Of a stretch of DNA of 64,000 bases, positions 34,011 to 45,100 are shown piece by piece; position 1 is the stretch's first letter, and every line of letters begins with the position of its first letter. Below the pieces are notes generated by a model. That model did no database searches. It was not told the DNA's origin and saw only the letters and a program-made list of their open reading frames with translations. The translations under genes and the position numbers were made by a program. The DNA is taken from contig JAUIRK010000891.1 in assembly GCA_030549495.1 (NCBI GenBank), positions 434,001 through 498,000 on the forward strand. The letters are read 5' to 3'. This DNA is from Nectonema munidae. Lineage: Eukaryota; Nematomorpha; Nectonematoida; Nectonematidae.

Positions 34011-34127
34011 AAGAAAATGAAAGTGTAAAAAAGGCGTTAAAATCAAATTAGAGGGTTAGAAATTAATTATATATAACACATACACTTATATTTATATTAT
34101 TTTTTTAAGGTTGGTTATTTTTTTAAA

Positions 34128-34405
34128 TCTTATGGCCTTGGTAGAAGGGTGGGGAATCAGGCCTAAAGTAAAAAAACTTTCTTATTGGTGAAAGACGAAA
34201 AGATACTATTTTTTACTTGCTGGAATGTACGATTCCTTTAAGTAGATGAAAGTATGCAAAAGAGAAAAATATCCACAAATTACCTTTAGAAGTTATCAAC
34301 AAAGAAAGGATTAGGCCTTGGCGGGGGGGTGAGGAATCAGGCCTAAAGTAAAAAGAAAACGATTTCATCTTAAAGCCATATGGCTCAGGGCGGTGTGGGG
34401 AATCC
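34128..34405. repeat. Direct repeat of a G-rich motif, about 183 bp apart
   Basis: A block reading GGCCTTGG...GGGTGGGGAATCAGGCCTAAAGTAAAAA occurs at about 34131 and again at about 34314. A weaker third copy (GGGCGGTGTGGGGAATCC) lies near 34388. These G-rich islands stand out from the AT-rich surroundings. No coding or element identity was recognised. Confidence 0.65.
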
Positions 34406-35105
34406 AAGTTAAGACAAAGTATATAATAAAATCACAAAAGAACTAAAAAGATCAATATTACACAAATATTTTTAACAAAACTAAAAATACTAAAAAAATA
34501 AATTCTACATAAATAAATATATGATAGGTGGATGGGGCATACAAAGTAGAACCTTAGAGTTGTAGGTAAAAATACTTGAAAATACAAGTAATAGAAAATG
34601 GCTGTTAAAAAACAGCCGAATGAACAATTTGAGAAATCTAAAAAGAGGGTAGAAAACAGGCAAAAAACATATGTAAGAATCGAAAAATAGAGTAATTAGA
34701 TAAATATGGTAGTCGTAGCGAAACGGGCAACATTGAGTGTGAGACTTCTGGCTCACATGATACCCCCGCCTTTGAGCGGTTAATACCTTAATGGGGGGAC
34801 CTGTATTCCAGATAAAGTAATTTAAAATGCATTTATACATACGCATACAAAAAAGGCGTTTATATTTTCAATACAATTCTAAACACCATTTTTGTCCCAT
34901 TTTTTAACACGTTTGAAAATAACGCGTTCAAACTTTTCAACAAAGAAAATACAACAAAATACATCTTAATCTGCTCACACTCTGAAAACATCTTTTTTAG
35001 CTTCTCAATCAAGGTATCCAAATTTTTTTTCAATTATCTCATGATTAAGATGAGATTTAATTAAAAAAAACTCAATTTCAATCTAAACAAAAACTTTAAA
35101 TGATA
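34406..35105. other. No gene seen; one stem-loop
   Basis: The stretch is AT-rich except for a more GC-rich patch at 34690-34800. That patch contains the hairpin TGTGAG-ccagaagt-CTCACA, counted on the minus strand. A tRNA was considered there and not supported. A 113-codon minus-strand open frame (34505-34846) spans this patch but shows no recognisable domain. Confidence 0.45.
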
Positions 35106-35109
35106 AAAT

Positions 35110-36188
35110 CACAAATATTCAAAAAAATTTACACACTCAATATTTTGAAAAAACGGAAATTTTTCAATTATTGATAAAACACTTGCTTCTTGAATTGCTT
35201 GAATAATTTTCCTACGATCACGATGAGTAACTTGCAGTGCGGTTTTGAGGTTTGCTTTATCTACTTTAACTGATTCAATATTTTGAAGTTTTGGAGTATT
35301 TTTTCACCTTCTTCTACTGTGTAGACATTATAATTTTCTGCAAAAACTGTTAATACAACCAAATCAACAAAATAAAAATAAACAATGAAACCATCTGAAT
35401 CGACTTTTAAAAAAGAACGTGATGATTTTTTTAGAACTTTTTTAGGTCTTCTCCATCTTATGTTTCTAACTTTTTGAGATACTTTGGAAATGAGAAAACT
35501 CTTAAAATTAAAAATGTTATTACTAGAAGTGAACACATATACAATTAAAACTTAGATGAGATACTTACACATGAATTTTTACCATATGGAAATTTGATGC
35601 ATGAATAAGCTGGAAACAAACTTTTGCCAATATATTGATAATTTTATTTCGTGAAAATATCTTTCGAGGACAAAACATGGAAAGCTTTCTCTTCCACTAG
35701 CTTATTGAACTCTTTTAAAATATCGCCTTTTTCCAGCAAATTTCTTATCAATTTAGAGTAAGAAAGGAGTTCAACAGAATGCAATTTTCTTTTTCCTACT
35801 GCATTCTCGTAATCAGATGATTGCGTAAAACTAATTTCGGAACTTCTAGGGCATTCACTTATTATTTCGCTTATATCATTAGACATTATTAATACCAGAT
35901 TTATGCACAACTAATGAATGCAATATACTAATTTTTTTTCATTGGACCCATTTTGTTTCTAACTATTTTGTTCAAATCTACTTGACTTAAACTTGGAAAA
36001 GTTATACCGTCTATTTCATTTTCTGAAAAAAATCGAAAATAAGTATTGAAAATAAAAATATAACTTTTTTTACCTTTGAAGGAATCAATTATGTCAGAAG
36101 AAAAGTTAAGCTCGTGAAGATATCTTAGAATGTCTTCAGTTTTTGTATTTTCATTAATATTATTGGCAATTTCTTCTAGTTTTTCCAT
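35110..36188 (-). CDS. SAM-domain protein gene, several small exons
   Basis: From ATG 36188 the frame reads EKLEEIANNINENTKTEDIL and RYLHELNFSSDIIDSFK. Removing a 51-bp intron (36073-36023, GTAAAA...TTTTTTTCAG) continues in phase as ENEIDGITFPSLSQVDLNKI and NKMGPMKK. This is the hallmark end of a sterile alpha motif (protein-protein interaction) domain: F..NEIDG..L..L...DL....K.G...K. Downstream in the same direction, 35886-35644 reads SYSKLIRNLLEKGDILKEFN, 35510-35390 is very basic (WRRPKKVLKKSSRSFLKVDSD), and 35330-35261 reads YNVYTVEEGEKILQNFKI. About 35255-35130 reads VDKANLKTALQVTHRDRRKI and IEKFPFF. A second intron-like 54-bp GT...TTTTTGCAG unit occurs near 35396-35343. Exact exon joins beyond the first are uncertain, and some pieces may be separate or decayed. 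Confidence 0.5.
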
Positions 36189-36505
36189 TGAATACCTCAA
36201 TTTTTTTGTAAAAAATAACGTCCTTATAAATTTTTGTAAAAAATTACATTCTCATAAATCAATATGAATTAAGTAAATTTGAAAATTCAGAATAAAGTTA
36301 TTACTAAAATTTAAAAATAATTTCAAGACGAAAAAATTTAGATAAAATAGTTACAAAATATAAGATTTGTGCTAAATATTGCATTCCTCAATCTCACACA
36401 AAGTCAACATTGTTAAGCATCACGTTGTAAACATTTTCGCTTTCTTTGTCAACTAATTGACGCCACTCATATATTAGTTCATCAATATTGAAAACAATCT
36501 TTTTA

Positions 36506-36825
36506 TTAATTTTTTTTGCATTTGAAAGAATTTAAATGAGATGAAAAAAATAAGATTTCTAATTTAGAAGTATAAAATATGACAAAATTAGAAAAAATAT
36601 ATATTTTTTCTAAAAAAACAAGAATTGGGGATTTAAATGTTATTTTTTCATAAATAAAAATATCACCTATCACAATAAATTTTCCTTTGTGTTCAAATTT
36701 CAAAGGTGATATGGCATACTTCCAAGTTTTTGGATACACTTTATTTTCAATGAAAACTTTAACTTGTAATTCTACATTATTTTTTTCAATTGAAAAACTT
36801 TTAAAATCAACCTCCTTTTCATTCA
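36506..36825 (-). other. Open segment of unknown protein, possibly a gene end cut by a hAT element
   Basis: The minus-strand frame reads NEKEVDFKSFSIEKNNVELQ, then VFIENKVYPKTWKYAISPLK and FEHKGKFIVIGDIFIYEK, and then fades into AT-rich text. The segment looks protein-like (mixed hydrophobic and charged pattern, Gly, Pro and Trp present) but no family was recognised. Its upstream side ends at a hAT-type terminus at about 36828, so the 5' part may have been displaced by that insertion. It lies about 0.3 kb upstream of the SAM-domain exon on the same strand. Confidence 0.35.
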
Positions 36826-37988
36826 AAGAGTGGCGTAGCCAGAGTAAAGTACATGAGGGGGGGGAGCACAAGAGGGGCACAAAAATAGGCTTATATTGAA
36901 AAATCTGAATCACCCTGATTAAGTTTTTAACCCTATTAGTGACGGGGGGGGGGCTGGCCAACATTTCTCTTGTACCAAATTGGCTACATCTTTTGCTACC
37001 ATACTTCGTGACTTTTCCTAAAATTGATAGCTGCATCTTTTGATACCATTTTCATGGCAGTTGAATGACCTTTCATGTTTAAATCTGTCAATCAAAATCA
37101 AAAGTTAAACTTTTTCAGCAAAATTCTGATAGTATCTCTAGTTAAGCGTATAACCTTGGTTCTATATTATATACTCGTTTGAAAATTTATAAATATATAC
37201 AGTTTTGAACTTTTAGGACTTATTTTTGGAATTTAGAAATTGAAAATACATATAAGTGTGTAACAAACTTGCGGTTTACTTCTAAAATCTGTCTCTAAAA
37301 ACATTCATTCAAATTTTACATGGAATATACACATTATTATAACAAATCAACAATCGCAATTTCATTTATAAATTCTTTTTGCATTTAGAATTTGAAAATG
37401 CTAATCAATGTAAAACAAATTTGCAGTTTATTTTTAAAATCTGTCTCCAATTAAAATTTTAAATGAAATATACACGCTTTTATAAAAAATCAACAATGCC
37501 TATTTCATTTATGGATTGTTTTTGCATTTAGAATTTGAAAATATTTATAAGTGTGAAACAAAGTTACGGTTTATTTCTAAAATCTGTCTTCGATAAGATT
37601 CATTAAAATTTTACATGAAATATACACGTTTTCATATCAAATCAACAATGCCAATTTCATTTATAGATTGAAAACAATTGAATTCTGCGAGAATTTTCAG
37701 CAACACCTTCATAAGGTCATCAAAATTAATGTTCCTTGTATAATTTCTCAAATATGATAAAATTATAAGATTTCGCTTTCGTTCATGGAGCATTGATGAT
37801 CTTTGTTCAGACAAAATGCGCTTCAAAAAAGAAACAAACGACTAAGATAAACTCACTAGCAGATCGTCTCCCTTAATTCTTCTGCAAAACAAAAGGGAAC
37901 AATGGTCTTAAATGGGTACCAAAATGAATCAAATTTAGGTCAAAGTATCCCAAATGCAGTATCAAACAATAGATTTTTAAATGATATA

Positions 37989-39677
37989 CAGTAAACTCTG
38001 TCTAAACCGGACTCTGAATATACCGAATTTTTGTCTAAACCGGATTATTTTCAAAGTCTCAAAACACTTCTATTCTTTCCAATGTATTTTAATTCTGTGT
38101 AAACCGGACATCCTCTGTCTATACCGAACACAATAAAATGATATAAAGCTAAGGAAAAGAACAAAAATACAATTAATTGAAGCATAAACGAAAGATTTTT
38201 CAACACTTTGAATTTATGTAGTAAAAAATAATAATTGAAATTAACAATGATGTGTATATAGAAGTAAGTTCAAATTTGAACAACAATTTTAACACAATTC
38301 AGGGTTTTGACTTCTTGGAAATCAAGGTTTTCGGTAAAGTCTTATGCTCTATGCGGTGAAAAAAGTAATGTTGACTGTTCAATAGTTGAAGATTGGTTTT
38401 GTCGTTTGAAGGATATAAAGGGTTTCGAGCTGTGTAACATTTTTTATTGCAATGAGACGGCCCTATATTTTCGGGCCATACCTGAAAAAACTCTGGCTGC
38501 TAAGCATCAATCAAAAAGCGGTGTGAAAGTATCCAAAGAACGAGTGACTGTTATGCTCGCTACCAGTGCTACCGGCGAAAAACTCAAGCCTCTGGTCATT
38601 GGCAAATCAAAAAATCCGCGATGTTTCAAAGGAGTCAAAACCGATAGTTTACCTGTAAAGTATGCAGCTAATAGTAATGCTTGGATGACATCAAAAAATT
38701 TTTCTTTTTGGATTCGAGAAGTAGACAGGAAAATGATACGGGAAAAAAAAGAAAAATTCTCATGTTCTTGGATAATGCTACATCTCATCAACCAGATATT
38801 GTTCTAAAGAACATTTCACTCAAGTTTTTCCCTTCAAACACTACAGGCTGTGTTCAGCCACTCGATTTGGGTGTGATTAGATCATTCAAAATGGGTTATA
38901 GAAAACCCCTGATGGTTCATTTGTTGGCACAAATTGATGAATAACCAAGTTTGTTTCAATTAACTAAGTCAATCAATATTTTAGATTGTATAAAATGGAT
39001 TGTTTCAGCGAGGGAAAAAGTTGCGACTTCAACAATCATAAAATGCTTCAAGAACTGTGGCTTCACGATGGAAGACTGTGCAGATGCCGAAGATGAAACA
39101 GATAAATTAAATGTTTCCATTGACGAGCTTGTTACCTGTTTTGGTGAATCAAGGATGACAACCAACGAGTTTATAGACATTGACAATATTTCGGCGACAG
39201 AAGATCTTTCTGATTTCGAAGCAGCATTATTGAATCAGGAAGTCCATGAATATGAATCCATCGATGGACAAAGCGATGCTGGCGAACAAGTGACTCAAAT
39301 CAACACGAAACTTTCTCGGTTTGAAGTAGCCCAAATGCTCAAAAAACTGAGTGACTTTGCATATCAACAAGATCCAAAAATGCAAAGAGAAGTCGAAAGC
39401 CTCATCCTCAAAAACAACTTGGTTATTACAAAAATGTTATGAAATTCAAACAAACTTGTATTAAAAATTATATTAATGTGACTAAAAAAAATAAATTTTC
39501 GAAAATATTTTTATGATTCTATTTAAACATCAAAGTTACAATATATGATTAGAATGAGTCATGGTATTAAAAAATAGGTGAAAAATTGTAAAAAACATAA
39601 CTCTCAATAAACCGGATCTCTGTCTAAACCGGATTTTTTCCGGTCCCGAGTGCATCCGGTGTATAGAGAGTTGACTG
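37989..39677 (+). mobile_element. Tigger/pogo-type transposon, second family, inactive
   Basis: The 1689-bp element is bounded by TA at 37987-37988 and 39678-39679. It has inverted ends CAGTAAACTCTGTCTAAACC and, from the right, CAGTCAACTCTCTATACACC. Subterminal 'tctaaaccgga' motifs repeat near both ends. The family differs from the element at 25319, whose termini carry CTACTATGCC. Confidence 0.9.
38307..39442 (+). pseudogene. Decayed Tigger transposase
   Basis: The coding remnant begins inside the CENP-B-type domain (WKSRFSVKSYALCGEKS), so roughly the first 110 residues are gone. The catalytic core follows: IFYCNETALYF, where the first catalytic Asp is replaced by Asn; PLVIGKSKNPRCFKG; SNAWMTSKNF; and, in a second frame, MFLDNATSHQPD and VQPLDLGVIRSFK. 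A stop after LLAQIDE is followed by the C-terminal part (IVSAREKVATSTIIKCFKNC, then an acidic tail) in the frame 38951-39442. With the N-terminal loss, one frame change, one stop and loss of the first Asp, it cannot encode an active enzyme. Confidence 0.9.
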
Positions 39678-39915
39678 TATATGTATATGTATATATAAAT
39701 TTATATATAAAAATTTTCGCATAAACTTCTTCAAATGTGTTTTCAAATGATTGCGATGAAGTGGCATTTTCATCTAGAGATGGTCTTTCGATTTGGTTAT
39801 CGTTTTTTCCTAATAGACTAATTGTCTGACTTTCATTTTTTTGTGAACTTTAATTTTGATTGATCTTTGGAAAATCCAGCCTTTTTAATACTTTTGTTAT
39901 AACTAGGCATTTTTT

Positions 39916-40724
39916 CTTTATTTAGGGTTGCGAACTTTATAAAATTTAAATAAAGGTCTATATGTATATATATATATATTTACTTTTTAACAATATATTA
40001 ATGCATAATTCAATTAGCACAAAATCAAAAATTTAATATCATAATTGCAGATTTTATTTTTTGCTAAGGATAGCGCCCCTATCTTTGTCTACTCAAATAT
40101 TATACTTTTCCGAAAAATAGTGTCCAAATTTGAAAATTTTGAATTTTCGATCAACCAAAAAACATACAAAATAAAATATTTTCCGAGATTTTAGATACCA
40201 AATCTATAGTTTTTAATGCTCTTTTGAATGAGCCATCTCCAGTTTTCACACGATTTGTACTTCTCGAGATATTTTAGGTCAAAATTTCAACATAGGAGCC
40301 CAAAATTTTGCCAGTACTGTATATTTGAAAAAAAAAATTTTTTGGGTATATCAGCTTATTTTTTTCGCTAATTCCAAAAATGTCTTTGTTTTAAGTTTAA
40401 ATGACAAAAACATAGTCACGTAAATATATAAATTTACATTCCTGAATCACAATTTTTGACGATGCCATAACTCAAATATATATATTATATTATAACTCAT
40501 AACTATTATATAAATACATTATTGAATTTTAAAAACGTCTAAATTTCAATTTTAAAAATAATATTTAAATAATTTAAAATTTAAAAAATTGAAAAATTCA
40601 TATTTAATTTAGAATTCTATTATTTAGAAAATTACTTGGGAAGTTGTGAAGGATTTAATACGCTGCTTCAAATATATTCAGATAAATTGTATATTTTCAA
40701 ATATATAACCTTATTCAAGATAAA
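39916..40724. other. AT-rich DNA, no gene seen
   Basis: Strongly AT-rich with short TA repeats. No coding or element termini were recognised, although the missing terminus of the hAT at 36828 should lie hereabouts. Confidence 0.45.
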
Positions 40725-41340
40725 TTGCAAAATTATCTACATATATTAAAAATTGTCCGAAAGAAATGTCTTACCCAATCTTTTGAAATACCTTTGATAA
40801 AAAACTTAGGTTTTAATGTTTTCTTGGGAACAATATCAAAACTATTTTTAATAGCATTGATGATAGTATTTTGTTCCTTATTATTATCAACTTTAATTGA
40901 AGCTGTTCCATCATTCTTTACTTTTATATCTAATACTTGTAGATTATTTTCTTTGGGATTAATCTTAGAAACAATGTCTTTTTTCAACTCGATAATTTTT
41001 GCTTTGTTAAGCTTGACAATGTTAGTTTTGATATTAATAGAATTAATTATATGATCAAAAACTTTCAGCACGTCCCTCTCTTTTACTAACTATATTGGAA
41101 TAAGTTTTGACTTATCTGGTTTTTCCAGTGCTTTATAATTCGATAATAATAAAGTCATTTTGTCCATGAAAACATCTTTCACATCTGATAAGATATCCTT
41201 AACAATACTCGCCTAACTTCCCCTATTTTGTTTAAATAATGACCCTCTATATTTTTAAGGCTGTAACCAAACCACTATTATAAATAGCATCATTCGTCTT
41301 AGCACGTTTAGCAGTTGGACAATCTTCAAGCTCCATCTAC
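40725..41340 (-). pseudogene. LINE ORF1 (gag-like) remnant, third family
   Basis: From ATG 41340 the reading starts MELEDCPTAKRAKTNDAIYN, passes through frame changes, and becomes open at about 41068: VFDHIINSINIKTNIVKLNK, then LQVLDIKVKNDGTASIKVDN and KTLKPKFFIKGISKDW. A coil followed by an 'LDIKV..DG.A.IKV....E...I..AI' strand-helix unit and 'LKP...IKGIS' is the look of an RRM-like ORF1 core of LINEs. No zinc knuckles or ORF2 remain downstream. It is unlike the PHD-bearing ORF1 family. Confidence 0.55.
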
Positions 41341-41714
41341 GATACAAATATAATTAAAGCAAAGGTAGCTTACTAACACAATGAAAGAAAAAAATATAAC
41401 AAAATGAAAAGGGAATGTAAAAAAATAAAATGAGTTAATAACTATTAAAAGGTTAATTAAAGGTCAGGAAACGCAATCAATTCAGCATTTTTTTTCAATC
41501 TTTTGTTGTATATAAGTGTTAAAAAAATTAGGAAAATATATCGAAAAAATATAATGGAAAACATCTCATCGAAAATGTCTAGTTTAAAAAATCGAAACAT
41601 AATTGCCAAAGAAATTATAATGGTAAAATTATTACGCTAATTCTAACCCTAACCATGAAATTCAAGTATAAAAAGTTAAATTTTTATTTTCAAGGTACAT
41701 GGAGGGGGGCACAT
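41341..41714. other. AT-rich flank ending in a G-rich hAT-like end
   Basis: No gene. The last 25 bases (GTACATGGAGGGGGGCACAT) resemble the subterminal GTACATGAGGGGGGGG of the hAT end at 36828. They also resemble the sequence right of the LTR array, suggesting that the array landed in a small hAT-type MITE. Confidence 0.4.
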
Positions 41715-42121
41715 TGTAATAAACCGTGAAAACAAAAAGAGTTTAAAGGCTTTATTGCACAAAACAGCAAACTAGATAATGTGCCCATAATTCATGCGCT
41801 TATATAGCATCCATAATTTGAATACGGAGATGCAGCGGTGATTGCACTTTGCTCTTTTACGTGCACATTATTTGCATGGTGACGCTTTCCTTTTCTTGGA
41901 TGTGAGTTCCTTAGTAATTAGAATGCTTGCAGGTGGTTTGGCTTTGCAGAGTGTTTGGGGTGTTTGCAGTGTGGGTTTATTTGCATGTTGGCTGTTCGTT
42001 TGGCTGCTTTGCAGTGTGTGTCTTTATTTGCATGTTGGCTGTTCGTTTGGCTGCTTTGCAGTGTGTGTCTTTATTTGCATGCTGGATATTGGTTTGGGTT
42101 TGAGATAATTTGCATAGTACA
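41715..42121 (-). repeat. LTR 1 (leftmost; 3' LTR of copy 1)
   Basis: 407 bp, with plus-strand ends TGTAAT...AGTACA, that is TG...CA with a short TGTA/TACA inversion. On the element's sense strand it holds a TATA box (CTATATAAGC) and a polyadenylation signal (GTGCAATAAA). A direct repeat of about 52 bp and five ATTTGCAT-type octamers lie in the U3-like part. Confidence 0.93.
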
Positions 42122-45100
42122 ATCTTCCGCCTTCAAGGTGAGAAACGAATTGGGGGTCGGCGTTTTCGAGAGCTTCTCCTGGGCAGGACAGGTTCGTTTT
42201 CGGAACAATCTTCCGATTCGTTTTCCTCTCTTTGTGCCGTGCTCTCTAACCCAGTGATTTCACTTGTCTCCGTTATTGGGGGGTCGTTGCTAGATACATC
42301 AGCTTTACATGGAGCAAGATCGCTAGTATTAACTGTAGTTTCGAATCCGTTAGGGAAGCGTACGTATGCGTAGTTGGGGTTAGCTTCAATCAGGTCGACG
42401 CTTTCAACAACTCCGTCATTTTTGCTTGAGATGGGCGCCCGTCTCAACCAAACTCGTCCTGGTTGAAGCATCCACAAAGGCAAAGGATCGACAAAGTATG
42501 AGCGTCTGTCATGGCCAAAAAAGCGCTCGTGTGGAGTCTTATTTGTAGCAGAACAAAGAAGAGCACGAGTAGCGTCCAATACTTCATCTAGAACTTCTTC
42601 CCAGTACTTTGTTTCGAGATTCAGGGATTTCAGACGTAATTGGACTCCCTTCCAAATCGTTTTGTTGTAGCGCTCGCACTGGGCATTGCCTTGCGGATGA
42701 TAACGACTAGTACGACTAGTTGCAACTCCTTTGCTGACTAGGAATTCGCGCAGCTTCTCGGACATGAAGGAAGAGCCTCTATCAGTGTGAATATATTCCG
42801 GCACTCCAAATATCTGAAAAAGTTTTGTTAAACATTTTATCACCGTTTCAGCCTTGGTGTCTGGTACTGCACACGCGAAGGGGAAGCGACTAAACTCGTC
42901 TATTATTGTGAGAATATAAGTGTTACTTGTAGTCGTTGGAAGGGGACCCTTGAAATCGATATTTAATCTATCCCATGGTTTTAGTGCTTTGATAAGTTCA
43001 CGTCTTGGTCTTTCGAAAAAGCGAGGTTTAATTTCTGCGCAAATGGGACAGGACGAAACCATTTTTTTGATATCTTCGATTGAAAAAGGAAGGTTCTGAG
43101 TTTTAACAAGATGTGCCATACGTGTTATACCAGGATGACAGAAGGAGCTGTGTATGTTGAATAAGTCTTCTTTCGTAATAGCTCGCACGAGGTCCTGGAT
43201 AACGCGTCTGCTCCCTGATTTAGGGCCCCTGGTCTGTATATGATGTCGAAGACGTATTGAGAGAGTTCTATTCTTCAGTTCAGAAGTTTCTTGTTTTTAA
43301 CCTTGCTTGTCTTCCTTGTATCAAATACAAAAGATATGGATCTTTGATCCGTGATGAGTGTAAACTTTCGTAATTATGGCGCTAGCTTCCTTTTCTATCG
43401 AAGAATGATTTTTTTGACATCCATGAAGTGTTCTTGAGAAGAAGGCAACTGGTTTGCCAAGCTGATTTAGTGTTGCCGCTATTGCAAATTGGGAGGCATC
43501 TGTTTCCAGTGTGAACGGTATACTTTCGTCGATTGGTGATAGGGCAACTGCACTTAAATTTTGCTGAAGACCTTTGAAAGCTTGGATTGCCGCTTTGTCG
43601 AGTGGGAAGTCGCGAGTTTGTGAAAGTGGTTTTACTTTTGCTGAATAGTTCTTTATCCACTTCGCATAGTAAGCGAACATACCCATAACCCTTTGTAATT
43701 CTCTTTTGCTTCTTGGTGGATGAAGATCGAGTAAGGGTTGAACGCGTTCGGTGTCTGGACTGAGGAGTCCTTTTTTGATGTGGTATCCAAGTAGATTTAA
43801 AGAGTCCGTTGAGAATACACACTTTTCTTTGTTAAAGGTCAAGTTGCATTGTTGAGCAGCCTCTAGGAAGCGAGCCAGGTTTCTGTTGTGTTCTTCCATG
43901 GTATTTCCACATACCGTAATGTTATCTAAGTAAGCAAATGTACCAGCACATTTGTACTTGAAGATTATGTCGTCTATCATTCTTTGAAAAACAGGAACAG
44001 CGTTCGTAAGTCCAAATGGTATTCGAGTGAATTGATACAGCTTTCCCATACCCTTCAAAAGCTGTAAATGGGTTTTCTTCTGGACGAAGAGGAACTTGAT
44101 GATATGCTGACTTGAGGTCTAAAGTTGTAAAAAAGGAATATTTCGCTACTTCATTAACGATATCATGAATTTTAGGCAGCGGATATGCGTCTAACATGGC
44201 GAACTTGTTCACCGTTTGGCTGTAGTCAATCGTCATTCTTGCTTTTCCTCCACCATGTGTTACCACGATTTGTGCCCTCCATGGCGATGAACTTTCTTCG
44301 ATAATTTTCTCTTCGCGAAGTCTCTGAATCTGTTGCTTTATGAATTTCGCGTCTTCCGAAGAATAGTGTCGTGATTTCGTAGCGATGGGATGACATTCTT
44401 TTGAGAGAGGAAAAGGAGATTCTACCTTCATGGTTTCTAGTGACCCCAAGGACAAAGGAGTTTTCTTGCCACCATACTTGATTTTTATGCTTTCATGCAA
44501 TTGAAAAAACTCTTCGCCAAGGATAACGTCAGCTATCAAATCTTTGAGGACAAAAAACCGTACATCTGCATAGGCCCGATTCTCTAGTGCCAGTTGTGCT
44601 TTACAAAATCCCAATGTTTGGGTGTGTGCTAGATTCGCTAGTTCCACCCTCTCTTTCGTGCTTAGTATTGCTACTTTGATTTTCTTTGCGAAACTTTCTT
44701 TAATGAAGTTCGTTGAGGACCCTGTGTCGAACAGTATGCTTGCTCTGTTCATGTTCACAAGTCCAGTTGTGACGGACTTTGTCAAGCCATTGAGATTCGT
44801 GCAGGATAAGTTCTTACTCTTACCTCTACAAACTCTTGAAAAATGACCCAACTTTCCACACTTAAAACACTTTGCTTCTCTTGCTGGACAGTCGTTGCGA
44901 GTTTTATGTCGATTGTTACCACAAAAGTAACACTTGAGCTTTGCTGCGGCCAGTTTATCCCATGCACTTTCAGAAGCATCTTCCTCCAATGCTGCCAAAG
45001 GTTCTGAATGGTCAGAGCTGGTCCGGTTTGCGATTTCTTGTTGAGTTTTGCTTGTTGAGGCAAAGGAGTGCGGATGGATATACTTTTCGGAATTATTTTG

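Larger units (their letters stand above)
36828..39915 (-). mobile_element. hAT element remnant, with a Tigger element nested in it
   Basis: The lower end carries AGAGTGGCGTAGCCAG, followed by G-rich sequence, the terminus type of the hAT at 57449. The minus-strand reading at 37826-37640 is LKRILSEQRSSMLHERKRNL and then LSYLRNYTRNINFDDLMKVL, the C-terminal dimerisation region. It is very similar to LKRILRSQRCSMLHERKKNL at 58.3 kb. Beyond the nested Tigger (37989-39677), the minus strand at 39912-39700 reads MPSYNKSIKKAGFSKDQSKL, a plausible hAT N-terminus. The far terminus was not found, and the central catalytic part is missing. The upper boundary is therefore approximate. Confidence 0.55.

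Noticed and set aside
34690-34800. tRNA gene
   Set aside because: The hairpin has a 6-bp stem and 8-base loop, and no matching D arm, T arm or acceptor stem was found.
41842-42108. Small plus-strand Cys/Leu-rich open frames repeated in each LTR (about 88, 100 and 87 codons)
   Set aside because: They lie in the LTR or antisense to the integrase end, and recur only because the LTRs are identical copies.
43321-44058. Separate host genes for the reverse transcriptase-like and integrase-like frames
   Set aside because: They are parts of the LTR-element copies and recur in the same order in each copy.
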